A stretch of DNA of 48,693 nt from Bacteroidota bacterium. Lineage in GTDB: Bacteria > Bacteroidota > Bacteroidia > Chitinophagales > Saprospiraceae. Under the pieces are notes generated by a model. The model searched no databases and was not told where the DNA came from. It worked only from the letters and a program-made list of their open reading frames with translations. A program made the position numbers and the translations under genes. This document shows positions 17,124-25,985 of the stretch, one piece after another. Each line of letters starts with the position of its first letter. Position 1 is the stretch's first letter. The stretch spans positions 1 to 48,693 of the forward strand of contig JAKQLF010000228.1 in the NCBI GenBank assembly GCA_029567325.1. Direction: 5' to 3'.

Positions 17124-18917
17124 TTACTCTTTAGTATCCAATATTTTAGGATACACTTTACTTAAGCCATATAAGGTAGCAAAGGAGATTACCAAATAAA
17201 TTAAACCTGCAGTATAATTTCTAAAAATAATGTGTCCCGATCCAAATAAAAAGCTGTAGATGCCTATAGTACCTAGGACCATACACAAAATACCAGCGGG
17301 TACCTTCCAGTAAGGATCTTCAATTTCGTCTAGACGGATGCCGTCTTTTAAGGCCATTTCTCTCACTTTGGCCCAGCCAGGACCACCAGGTTTTGTTTTT
17401 TTGAGAAAGCTATACAATTTTTCTTTATCACTTGGTTTTGTGACCAGTGCGGTAATAATCCATACAGCAGTGGTAATAGCTACTCCGATAATTAATTGCC
17501 AATGACTTTCTATGACTGCAAAGCCGATTTTGGTGTGAATGATGTTGAAATAAATTGCAATGAGGAAACTGGAAATCATGGCTGCAATTTCAGAAGCTGC
17601 ATTGATTCTCCACCAAAACCACCTAAGAATAAAAAGAAGTCCCGTTCCAGCGCCTATTTGTAGTAGAATATTGAAAGTTTGCAATGCATTTTCCAAAACC
17701 AAAGCAAGCAACATCGTCAAACCCATTAAAACAAAAGTAGAAATACGACCTACCCAAAGCAATTCTTTTTCTGAACTTTCAGGCTTCAAAAATCTCTTGT
17801 AGAAATCAAAAACTATATAAGAAGAGCCCCAATTGAGGTGTGTTGAAATGGTTGACATATAAGCCGCTATCAAGGAAGTAACAATGATGCCTAATACCCC
17901 ATGTGGTAAAAAAGTAAGCATTGCAGAGTAACCTAAGTCATCCTTGGCAATGGAAGCTGCATGCGGGAATGCTGCTTTGATACTTTCAATATCTGGAAAT
18001 ACAATGATGGAACAAAGAGCTACTATGATCCATGGCCATGGCCTGAGTGCATAATGCATAGCATTAAAAAACAAGACTGATTTTACAGCATTACTTTCAT
18101 CTTTGGCAGCAAACATCCTTTGGGCAATATAACCACCTCCTCCAGGTTCTGCTCCAGGGTACCAAACAGACCACCATTGCACTAGAACCGGAATCAAGAG
18201 GATCACTAAAAACTCTTCTGGCCTGCTCATGGAAGGGAAAAAGTCCATTTTACTTTTTATGGCTTCGTGGCTGAGTAGATTGGCCATTCCACCAATTTTT
18301 GGATGTTGCAGGGAATAATATGCGGCCATAATTGAACCACCAATGGCCATGAAAAATTGAAAGAAATCTGTAATCAGTACGCCTTTAAATCCCCCTAAAG
18401 AGCTGTAAATAACCGTAATGGTACCAGCAATGAGGATGGTTTCTATAGGCGACAATCCTAATAAAACTCCACCGATTTTGATTGCAGCCAGTGAAACACT
18501 CGCCATGATCATGATGTTGAAGAAAAATCCTAGGTAAACAGCTCTAAAACCTCTTAAAAATGCGGCATCTTTCCCTGAGTAACGCAATTCATAAAATTCA
18601 ATATCGGTAAGTATTCCTGATTTTTTCCACAGTCTTGCATAAATGAAAACTGTCAACAAGCCGGTCAATAAGAAGGCCCACCAAGCCCAGTTTCCGGAAA
18701 TGCCGTGTTGTCTTACGATATCTGTAACTAAATTGGGTGTATCTGTGGAAAAAGTGGTAGCAACCATAGACACTGCTAGCAGCCACCAGGGCATATTGCC
18801 GCCCCCGTTGAAATAATCTGTAGAACTTTTATTGGCCCTTGATGTCCAAAATCCAATGAATAGAGAGATTAAGAAAAAGGCAATCAGAATGCCCCAGTCC
18901 AGACCATTGAGCAGCAT
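17124..18917 (-). CDS. Sodium:solute symporter (SSS family)
   Basis: This 597-residue membrane protein has about 14 predicted helices and the LeuT-like SSS features. An N-terminal helix (LDWGILIAFFLISLFIGFW) is followed by the family-typical TDYFNGGGNMPWWLLAVSMVATTFSTDTP stretch (residues 33-61), where sodium and substrate contacts occur. ITVIYSSLGGFKGVLITDFFQF (about 185-206) matches the SSS signature region. The C-terminus is cytoplasmic with two additional helices. It would take up a small organic solute using the sodium gradient. The substrate cannot be assigned from context: no catabolic genes adjoin it. Closest in pattern are Bacteroidota 'Na+:solute symporter' proteins of unknown substrate. 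Confidence 0.85.
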   Translation of the reverse strand: MLLNGLDWGILIAFFLISLFIGFWTSRANKSSTDYFNGGGNMPWWLLAVSMVATTFSTDTPNLVTDIVRQHGISGNWAWWAFLLTGLLTVFIYARLWKKSGILTDIEFYELRYSGKDAAFLRGFRAVYLGFFFNIMIMASVSLAAIKIGGVLLGLSPIETILIAGTITVIYSSLGGFKGVLITDFFQFFMAIGGSIMAAYYSLQHPKIGGMANLLSHEAIKSKMDFFPSMSRPEEFLVILLIPVLVQWWSVWYPGAEPGGGGYIAQRMFAAKDESNAVKSVLFFNAMHYALRPWPWIIVALCSIIVFPDIESIKAAFPHAASIAKDDLGYSAMLTFLPHGVLGIIVTSLIAAYMSTISTHLNWGSSYIVFDFYKRFLKPESSEKELLWVGRISTFVLMGLTMLLALVLENALQTFNILLQIGAGTGLLFILRWFWWRINAASEIAAMISSFLIAIYFNIIHTKIGFAVIESHWQLIIGVAITTAVWIITALVTKPSDKEKLYSFLKKTKPGGPGWAKVREMALKDGIRLDEIEDPYWKVPAGILCMVLGTIGIYSFLFGSGHIIFRNYTAGLIYLVISFATLYGLSKVYPKILDTKE

Positions 18918-19184
18918 AATAACAAATTGTTGAAGTGTTTAAAAATTACCATCCAAAACAATTTCCGCGTATCAAGTGGTCAAAGTCTAAATATATTAAA
19001 CAAATGTGGCACGATAGATCAATGTATTTTGAGACCAATAGGTCGTTTCTACACATCAAAATAAATACGAAAAAAATGCTTTCTTTTGGTATACGAATCT
19101 AATCTACACCAATTTGGTAAACACCCACAAAAATCAGATAAAAAATTTCTCATTTCACTATTTCTCGCCGCTGACAAGTGCGGG
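18918..19184. other. Intergenic region upstream of the SSS transporter
   Basis: This AT-rich stretch carries no credible ORF. It should contain the transporter promoter on the minus strand. The nearest candidate (CAAAGTCTA on the plus strand near 18983) differs by one base of spacing from the -7 consensus, so I do not call it. To its right begins the tandem repeat array. Confidence 0.4.
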
Positions 19185-19490
19185 AAAAGGTGTCCCGCAG
19201 ATCGCGCAGATGAACGCAGAAAAGGTGTCCCACAGATTGCGCAGATGAATGCAGAAAGAAAACTCAGTGAAGATCCCCGGGAAACAAATTCCTTCAGTAA
19301 AAAAACTCAGCGAAGATCAGCGAGATCAGCGGGAAACAAATTCCTTCAGAAAGAAAACTCAGCGAAGATCAGCGAGATCAGCGGGAAACAAACTCCTTCA
19401 GTAAAAAAACTCAGTGAAGATCAGCGAGATCAGCGGGAAACAAACTCCTTCAGAAAAAAACTCAGTGAAGATTCTCGAGATCAAAGGTTT
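19185..19490. repeat. Composite tandem repeat array (35-bp x2, then about 52-bp x5)
   Basis: Two 35-bp units begin at 19185 and 19220 (AAAAGGTGTCCC, CAGAT..CGCAGATGAA.GCAG). Then five units beginning AACTCAG start at 19261, 19304, 19356, 19408 and 19459, giving spacings of 43, 52, 52 and 51 bp. The full unit reads AACTCAGCGAAGATCAGCGA, then GATCAGCGGGAAACAAA, then a TTCCTTCAG.AA.AA tail. The first unit has an internal 9-bp deletion. The array ends 6 bp before the PBP1A stop codon. The plus strand is open across the array for over 130 codons, but the product is pure repeat and is not called as a gene. Similar units occur between genes in other Bacteroidota (from memory). Confidence 0.9.
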
Positions 19491-19495
19491 TGAGA

Positions 19496-21970
19496 TTAAA
19501 ATTCCTCTTCAACTTCGTCAACTTTTTGGGTTTTCACCTCAGTCTGATCATAACCTGGCCTTAAGTTTACGTACTTGCTGCAATCGGTTTCCACCAACTT
19601 ATCCGCAGGTTCAGCAAACTGTTCTGTCGTATTGAGTCCACATTTGGGGTCAGCCTCGATTTTCTTAAGGAATGTTTCGAAAAATGGTCTGGCCATGACT
19701 GACCCCTGACCATCTGCCAAAGTATTGAATCTGATGAATTCATGATCTCCACCGACCCAGGTAGCTACCACAATATTGGGTGTAAAGCCAACAAACCAAC
19801 CATCCTTGTAATCATTGGTCGTCCCTGTTTTACCAGCGACAACACTTTTGACTCTAGGCTGTATGATGCTTGCCACATATTTGAGCATGTCTACAATTAC
19901 CCAGTTGTAAGAAGGATTGATCACTTTTTTTTGCTCTGGCAAAGCACTGTATATAACCCTGCCATTTTTGTCTTCAATCCTTGAAATAAAGAAAGGTTTA
20001 CTCACCACACCATTATTGGCAAATGCAGTATATGCAGTAGCCATATCCATCACCGAAAGTTCTGGTGTGCCTAGACAAATGGAAGGTGCTTTAGGAATCT
20101 TATTGATGTCAATGCCCAGATCACTTACAAAACTTCGCACGCGCTCTACATTTCCAATTTCCTTCATTAAATAAACTGAAATCGAATTCTTTGACTCCTT
20201 CAGTCCATCTCGTAACGTAAACGAACTCCCTGAATTTTTACCTTCAGCATTACTAGGACACCAGGTCGTTTCCAACTTGAAATTTGGATCACCTGCTGGA
20301 ATACAGTATCTCACATCTTGCACTTTAAAACAAGGTGACATTGCTTGATCAATGATGGCAGTACCATAAATAAATGGTTTGAAAGTGGAACCAACTTGAC
20401 GGTTGGAAGTAACGTGGTCAAATTGGAAATATTTGTGGTTGATGCCCCCTACCCAAGCCTTTATCTCGCCAGTTTTGGGATCTACCGCCAAAGAACCAAA
20501 CTGTAAATGTTTTAAATAATACCTCACAGAATCCATTGGCGACATAGTCACACTCTTTTCTCCTCCTGTGTTGTAATCAAAAACCTTCATTTGTACAGGT
20601 TTTGCAAATACTTTGTCGGCGTCTGTTTTTAACTTATTCCAGGCACTTTTGAGCGTCGGCCAATGTTCTGACTCAAGTATGAGTCGATAAGTGTCGGCTT
20701 GATCACTTGATATGGTCTTACTTTTGATAAGATTATCGAGGTGTTTTTTGTCTTTTTCTGCGGCAAATAATCTAAAGATATCACCATCATACAATCTTGA
20801 CCCAGGAATATCCAGGTAAATGTCTTTAGAGACATCTTTCAAATATTCTTTGCGCATTCCTATAAATCGCTCTGAATTGCGCATAGCGGTAATCAAAAGA
20901 TTGTTGCGTTGTTCTTTTTGTTTGGCATCAGCCTTGTAAGTCCAGGGATCCATTCCTTTCCAAACGGTGTCATACCTTTTCTGGAGAGTACCCATGTGTG
21001 AGAGCGCAGCAGCTTCTGCATGTTTTTGCATATTTGCATCAATGGTGGTATATATTTTGAGGCCACTGGTATTGATGTCATAATTGGTACCGTCCGGGGC
21101 TTTGTATTTGTCTTGAGCTAATAATTTCTTCACCCATTTCGTAAGTTCAACTCTGAAATAAGTTGCTGACCCAGTATAGTGATCTTCACTTTTGAATTTA
21201 CTTAAATCTAATTCTCTGCTACTGTATTTTTTAAAATCAGCATCTGTCAGCTTTCCGGTTTTGTTCATTTGCATCAAAACCACATTTCTTTGGTTGAATG
21301 CATTTTCGGGATTGATTTTGGGGTTATAGATATTTGGATTTTTGAGCATGGCAACTAAAATAGCCGCTTCATCTGGCAGTAATTTGCTCTGATCCTTACC
21401 AAAATAAATTTTTGAAGCAGTGCCTACCCCGATGGCATTGTACCAAAAATCAAATTTATTGAGGTACATGGCTAATATTTCTTCCTTGGTATACCTTTTT
21501 TCAAATTCTACGGCAATTACCCATTCTTTGAGTTTTTGCCAGACCCTTTTCACTTTATTTTTAGCGTATTCTGTAAAGAACTGTTTGGCCAGCTGCTGTG
21601 TGATGGTACTACCACCGCCTCTTTCGCCAGCAAAGATTACAGCGCGCATGACACTTCTGATATCGATACCATTGTGCGAGTAAAAACGCTCATCCTCCTT
21701 GGCTACGAGTGCATTGGTAATCAAAGGGTTGATGTCTTTAAATTCCAACCAAACTCTATTGGTTGTAAAAACTTTGCCAAGTTCTGAGCCATCTCTTGCC
21801 AAGAGCACAGAAGCTATTTCATAATTGGGATTTTCTAGTTCTTGTGTATCTGGAAGTAATTTCTTGGATATATAAAAGAAGGTAACCCCAGCTGTAAGCA
21901 CCATTGCAAATGTTCCCAACCAGATCAATTGGATGATCGTTTGCTTCCAACCACTCGTTTTTGTTGCCAT
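19496..21970 (-). CDS. Penicillin-binding protein 1A (bifunctional transglycosylase/transpeptidase)
   Basis: This 824-residue class A PBP polymerises lipid II and crosslinks peptidoglycan on the outer face of the inner membrane. An N-terminal anchor (residues 13-34) is followed by the GT51 domain with catalytic Glu92 in KEDERFYSHNG, then GGSTITQQLAKQ and KRYTKEEILAMYLN. The transpeptidase domain has Ser528-x-x-Lys531 (GSTFKPF), Ser593-Lys594-Asn595 (SxN) and Lys714-Thr-Gly (KTGTT). About 120 residues between the two domains are charged and poorly conserved. The start is supported by a -7-like TAACTTTG on the minus strand (plus 21988-21995), which would give a leader of about 10 nt. It is divergent from pheT. 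A second GT51 enzyme (MtgA) lies at the right end of the window. Confidence 0.93.
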   Translation of the reverse strand: MATKTSGWKQTIIQLIWLGTFAMVLTAGVTFFYISKKLLPDTQELENPNYEIASVLLARDGSELGKVFTTNRVWLEFKDINPLITNALVAKEDERFYSHNGIDIRSVMRAVIFAGERGGGSTITQQLAKQFFTEYAKNKVKRVWQKLKEWVIAVEFEKRYTKEEILAMYLNKFDFWYNAIGVGTASKIYFGKDQSKLLPDEAAILVAMLKNPNIYNPKINPENAFNQRNVVLMQMNKTGKLTDADFKKYSSRELDLSKFKSEDHYTGSATYFRVELTKWVKKLLAQDKYKAPDGTNYDINTSGLKIYTTIDANMQKHAEAAALSHMGTLQKRYDTVWKGMDPWTYKADAKQKEQRNNLLITAMRNSERFIGMRKEYLKDVSKDIYLDIPGSRLYDGDIFRLFAAEKDKKHLDNLIKSKTISSDQADTYRLILESEHWPTLKSAWNKLKTDADKVFAKPVQMKVFDYNTGGEKSVTMSPMDSVRYYLKHLQFGSLAVDPKTGEIKAWVGGINHKYFQFDHVTSNRQVGSTFKPFIYGTAIIDQAMSPCFKVQDVRYCIPAGDPNFKLETTWCPSNAEGKNSGSSFTLRDGLKESKNSISVYLMKEIGNVERVRSFVSDLGIDINKIPKAPSICLGTPELSVMDMATAYTAFANNGVVSKPFFISRIEDKNGRVIYSALPEQKKVINPSYNWVIVDMLKYVASIIQPRVKSVVAGKTGTTNDYKDGWFVGFTPNIVVATWVGGDHEFIRFNTLADGQGSVMARPFFETFLKKIEADPKCGLNTTEQFAEPADKLVETDCSKYVNLRPGYDQTEVKTQKVDEVEEEF

Positions 21971-21987
21971 AATTAAATTTAGATGAG

Positions 21988-21995
21988 CAAAGTTA
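21988..21995 (-). promoter_or_regulatory. Putative -7 element (TAACTTTG) for the PBP1A gene
   Basis: The minus strand reads TAACTTTG, matching TAnnTTTG, 18 bp before the PBP1A start codon. No convincing -33 TTTG is present at the usual spacing. Confidence 0.35.
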
Positions 21996-22167
21996 CATTT
22001 TTGTAACCAATTACATATTAATTAAAATCCAAATATTTTCATTGTTTTAATTATTGATTACAGTAAACAGAACGCAAAATAGACCTCATTTAGCTCAATT
22101 GTTGACATTTTTTCATGAATGGGCCAATTCAGAACATGGTATTAGTCCGCCATTGATCCATTTTAAA

Positions 22168-22175
22168 TATATTTG
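22168..22175 (+). promoter_or_regulatory. Putative -7 element (TATATTTG) for pheT
   Basis: TATATTTG matches the Bacteroidota -7 consensus and lies 24 bp upstream of the pheT ATG, giving a leader of about 17 nt. It is followed by GCGGCC, unusual GC-rich sequence in an AT-rich interval. No strong -33 element is seen. Confidence 0.4.
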
Positions 22176-22198
22176 CGGCCAAAACACAGGGGTAATTT

Positions 22199-24640
22199 AT
22201 GAATGTTTCTAAAAAGTGGTTGGGCAGATATTTGGATCTACAAGGTTTTGATGATTCAAAAATCGAAGATATGCTCACCTCTCTGGGCTTAGAAGTAGAG
22301 GGAGTAGATTTACATGAGAGTGTAAAAGGTGGTTTACAAGGTTTGGTAATAGGAGAGGTGCTGACTTGTGAAAAACATGAAAATGCGGATAAACTATCTG
22401 TTACAACCGTAAATGTAGGTGGTGAAAGTCCATTGCAGATCGTCTGTGGAGCTCCAAATGTGGCTGCAGGTCAAAAAGTAGTTGTTGCTGTCGAAGGTGC
22501 TAAATTATTTCCTAGTACTGGGGATCCTTTTGTCATCAAACGAAGCAAAATACGGGGCGTTGAGTCCCAAGGTATGATTTGTGCTGAAGACGAAATTGGA
22601 CTAGGTGCTAGTCATGCTGGCATTATGATATTGGATGAAAATGCAATAGTAGGTACACCAGCCTCACAATATTTTCATGTCGCCAACGACACAGTTTTTG
22701 AGGTAGGTTTGACTCCAAACAGATCAGATGCCACCTGTCACCTAGGAGTTGCCAGAGATCTACACGCGTATCTTACCATCAATGAAACATATGATGGAGC
22801 GCTCAATGACCCGGGTACACAAACATTCCATATTGATAATACAGCCCATACTTTTGATGTCTCTGTTGAGCATGCAGATTGTAAGCGATACACAGGTCTT
22901 ACTTTGACAAATGTGAAGATAGGACCTTCACCACAATGGATCAAAGATCTACTTGGAGCCATAGGTGTAAAATCCATCAACAATGTGGTGGACATCACCA
23001 ACTTTATATTACACGAGTATGGCCAACCATTACATGCATTTGACGCAGATAAACTTGCTGATAAAAAAATAAGGGTTACTAAATTACCTTCTGGAACAGA
23101 GTTTCACGCCCTTGACAATCGCACCTTCAAACTTTCAGAAAATGATTTGATGATTTGTGACGGAGCAGGAAATCCATTGTGCATAGCAGGTGTTTATGGC
23201 GGCAAGGATAGTGGAGTTACAGATAACACGGTCAATATTTTCTTGGAATCTGCTCATTTTGACGCAGAGTCGGTAAGGAAAACCAGCATGCGTCACAACC
23301 TGAGAACAGATGCAGCCAAAGTTTTTGAAAAAGGTAGTGATCCCAATGTGACAGTTGCAGCCATAAAAAAAGCAGCCATCTTGATGGTTGAATATGCAGG
23401 GGCAATCGTAAGTTCTGAATTGGTGGATGTTTATCCGGAGAAAATACAACCCAAAGAGATCATATTAAAATATCAAAAAGTAAGGGATTACATAGGAGCC
23501 AATATTTCTGATGATGAAATTCACAACATTCTGCATGCCCTAAATATGGGTATCAAAAAAATTGAGCAGGAATCTTTGAAAGTATCTGTTCCTACCAATA
23601 AAGTAGACGTACTCAGAGATGTGGATTTGATTGAAGAAATTCTCCGCGTTTATGGTTTTAATAATGTGGGTATTCCTGAGCAGGTTACCAGCAATATTAC
23701 TTATTCTACTTATCCAAATCCTCAAAAACTGAGGAATAAACTATTGGATCTCTTGGCAAGTAATGGTTTTTATGAAATGATGGGTCTATCTCTGATAGAA
23801 TCCAAGTTGTGCAAAGATACTTTGGGATTGAAAGAAGAGGAATTGGTTTTAATCAATAATACCTCCAACATCTCACTGGATGCAATGAGACCCGATATGA
23901 TGATTTCAGGCTTAAAATCCGTGGCTCACAATTTAAACAGACAAATGAATAATTTGAAACTGTGTGAATTTGGCAAGCAGTATCGCAAAATCGGAGATGA
24001 ATTTGAAGAAAAGTCTATCATCTCTGTCTTGATGTCAGGAATGTCAGGTGAAGAATCATGGAGATCAAAAGTCAAAGAAATTGACTTTTTTGACATAAAA
24101 GGTATCATTTTAAAAGCACTAAGCTCTATTGGTATTCAGGATTTTGCGGTCGAAGAAATTGCCAATGATGCTCGTTTTGCTTATGGCCTGGAACTGTCAA
24201 AGGCAAATAAATTGATTGCGAAGTTTGGCTTGGTCAATTTGAATATCCAACAAGAAATGGATGTGAGACAAAAGGTCTTTTACGGAGAGTTATTGTTTGA
24301 TAATCTTTTGACGTTGATTGATAAATCAGGGGTACAAATGACACCTATAAGCAAGTACCCAAGCGTGAAACGAGATTTGGCCTTTATAGTAGATGACGCT
24401 GTGAAATTCAATGACATTGAAAAGACATCAAAAAGGACTGCAAAAGACCTCTTAAAGGAGGTTTCTATGTTTGATATTTATAAAAATGAAGATCAAATTG
24501 GTAAGGGAAAGAAATCAATTGCCATCAGATTTACCTTTGAGGACGTTGATAAAACACTCACGGACAGTCAGATAGAACAAGTCATGAATAAGTTGATGAA
24601 GATATATGAAACCGAGTTTGGCGCGATTCTTAGAACATAA
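22199..24640 (+). CDS. pheT: Phenylalanine--tRNA ligase beta subunit
   Basis: This 813-residue subunit of the (alpha-beta)2 PheRS opens with MNVSKKWLGRYLDL. An OB-fold tRNA-binding domain follows (about 40-155, with GEVLTCEKHENADKLSVTTVNVG and IVCGAPNVAAGQKV), then the B3/B4 editing region (FEVGLTPNRSDATCHLGVARDL and NNVVDITNFILHEYGQPLHAFDADKL). Next come the B5 domain (about 405-475), the catalytic-like core and a C-terminal FDX-ACB anticodon-binding domain (about 718-812, starting KYPSVKRDLAF). Beta subunits discharge Tyr-tRNA(Phe) and bind the tRNA. pheS is not in the window, so the two genes are unlinked here, as in many Bacteroidota. Length and domains are normal and intact. Confidence 0.95.
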   Translation: MNVSKKWLGRYLDLQGFDDSKIEDMLTSLGLEVEGVDLHESVKGGLQGLVIGEVLTCEKHENADKLSVTTVNVGGESPLQIVCGAPNVAAGQKVVVAVEGAKLFPSTGDPFVIKRSKIRGVESQGMICAEDEIGLGASHAGIMILDENAIVGTPASQYFHVANDTVFEVGLTPNRSDATCHLGVARDLHAYLTINETYDGALNDPGTQTFHIDNTAHTFDVSVEHADCKRYTGLTLTNVKIGPSPQWIKDLLGAIGVKSINNVVDITNFILHEYGQPLHAFDADKLADKKIRVTKLPSGTEFHALDNRTFKLSENDLMICDGAGNPLCIAGVYGGKDSGVTDNTVNIFLESAHFDAESVRKTSMRHNLRTDAAKVFEKGSDPNVTVAAIKKAAILMVEYAGAIVSSELVDVYPEKIQPKEIILKYQKVRDYIGANISDDEIHNILHALNMGIKKIEQESLKVSVPTNKVDVLRDVDLIEEILRVYGFNNVGIPEQVTSNITYSTYPNPQKLRNKLLDLLASNGFYEMMGLSLIESKLCKDTLGLKEEELVLINNTSNISLDAMRPDMMISGLKSVAHNLNRQMNNLKLCEFGKQYRKIGDEFEEKSIISVLMSGMSGEESWRSKVKEIDFFDIKGIILKALSSIGIQDFAVEEIANDARFAYGLELSKANKLIAKFGLVNLNIQQEMDVRQKVFYGELLFDNLLTLIDKSGVQMTPISKYPSVKRDLAFIVDDAVKFNDIEKTSKRTAKDLLKEVSMFDIYKNEDQIGKGKKSIAIRFTFEDVDKTLTDSQIEQVMNKLMKIYETEFGAILRT

Positions 24641-24717
24641 TATGGTTATCTAGAGGCGTGTAAAATTTTATTTCATTTTGTATATGTTAAAATTCATACA
24701 CTTCAAATTATTTTATT

Positions 24718-24918
24718 TAACTTTGTAGAGTTGCTTTGCAATTGAAGGTAAGTATTCAGTGAGGTATGGAACTTTTCCTAAAAATATTTATTTAATTTAT
24801 TTATTAGTTGATTGTTGTTAGCTATGCTGTGCAATGGTTTATAGCTGCGTCATAAAAGCAAATGGTTAATTGTTTGGATACTATGTAGAGGGATACAAAA
24901 GTGATATCCCTCTCTTTT
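24718..24918 (+). ncRNA. Candidate intergenic transcript between pheT and EamA gene
   Basis: TAACTTTG at 24718-24725 matches the -7 consensus. The region ends in a strong hairpin, AGAGGGATA (24887-24895) with TATCCCTCT (24905-24913), followed by CTTTTATTT. Together they delimit a possible RNA of about 185 nt with no ORF. Internal short hairpins are visible, including TTGC/GCAA near 24731 and AGCTAT/ATAGCT near 24819 and 24840. The alternative is a 245-nt pheT 3' UTR. I do not recognise a known RNA family, and a -33 element is not evident. Confidence 0.3.
24887..24918 (+). terminator. Terminator-like hairpin between pheT and the EamA transporter gene
   Basis: A 9-bp perfect stem (24887-24895 with 24905-24913) closes a 9-nt loop and is followed on the plus strand by CTTTTATTT. 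On the minus strand it lies 4 bp past the EamA stop and lacks a T-run, so the plus direction is favoured. Confidence 0.65.
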
Positions 24919-25828
24919 ATTTAGCCTTGGACACAAGAATTACACCAAGTATCACAAGGACTGTACCGATCAATTGACCAAAATTAAAATCTTCACCTAA
25001 GAATATTTTTGAAAGTATAATGGTACTTATGGGTCCTATACTTGCTATGATAGAAGCATTGGATGAACCAAGTCTCTTGATTCCTTCAGATATCATGAAG
25101 GAAGGCAATACAGTTGCGAAAACAGCCATGGCCAAAGCATACCAATACACTTCGGCTTGAAAAATGGGAAAGGAGAAGCCATTGGCAAGTATGGTATGCA
25201 AAATCACACAAACACAAGAAACCATCATGGCCAAAGCTGTAAAACGGAGTGTTCCAAATTTGGGAATCAACCATTCACTACCCACCAAATAGGAGCCATA
25301 TGTTAAAGCACTCAAAAAGACCAACGCGCCACCGAATAAAAGAAATTTTTGATCTGCTACATTGGTGTCAAAAACAAAAGCCGCGAGTACTCCCAAATAT
25401 GTGATGATGATTGCCAGGGTTTGAATCTTTTTAATTGGTTTTTTGAAAAATGCAAAATTGATCAGGACAACTAGGGTTGGGTAAATGAATAAAATGATGC
25501 GCTCTAGCCCTGCACTGATGAATTGCAGTCCCCAAAAATCAAAATAGCTGGCAATATAATAACCCAAAAACCCAAAAAGTACGACATACAAATAGTCTTT
25601 TTTTACTTCTTTTTTTATTGGATTTTTACTTGAAACATACCAATAGATAGCAACGTAAAATGGAAGAGAAAATAACATTCGCAGTAACAGAAGGTAAATG
25701 GCATTGATCTCATACCTGTAGGATAACTTTACCATAACCGCCTTTGTAGAAAAAAAGATGGCTCCTGCTACTACCAACAAAACTGCCTCCAACCTATATT
25801 TTGGAGTATTTTTTACTTGTACATTCAT
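24917..25828 (-). CDS. EamA/DMT-family transporter
   Basis: This 303-residue protein has ten predicted membrane helices arranged as two repeats of five, the drug/metabolite transporter fold. EamA hallmarks are visible: the first helix ending in FFSTKAVMVKLSY, the LRMLFSLPFY segment, and the second-repeat end GSSNASIIASIGPISTIILSKIFLGE followed by GQLIGTVLVILGVILVS. Such proteins export or import small metabolites across the inner membrane. The substrate is not predictable. The gene is alone on the minus strand, convergent with pheT and 157 bp downstream of the choice-of-anchor protein gene. Confidence 0.88.
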   Translation of the reverse strand: MNVQVKNTPKYRLEAVLLVVAGAIFFSTKAVMVKLSYRYEINAIYLLLLRMLFSLPFYVAIYWYVSSKNPIKKEVKKDYLYVVLFGFLGYYIASYFDFWGLQFISAGLERIILFIYPTLVVLINFAFFKKPIKKIQTLAIIITYLGVLAAFVFDTNVADQKFLLFGGALVFLSALTYGSYLVGSEWLIPKFGTLRFTALAMMVSCVCVILHTILANGFSFPIFQAEVYWYALAMAVFATVLPSFMISEGIKRLGSSNASIIASIGPISTIILSKIFLGEDFNFGQLIGTVLVILGVILVSKAK

Positions 25829-25985
25829 CGCACAAGAATAAGTAAATCAAAAGGTAATTCAGTAATTCAGAAAGTTGGATATTTTGCAAATTGACACGAA
25901 TCTACAATACTCAATGCAGGCGTTTTTGTTAATTTAAAGCCCTAATGCAACGCATTTGATAGCTAAATGAAAGAAGATGAAGTCA

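Noticed and set aside
19086-19493. 135-codon plus-strand ORF across the tandem repeats
   Set aside because: The product is the translation of the 35- and 52-bp repeats in rotating frames; it has no fold, no start context and no conservation signal.
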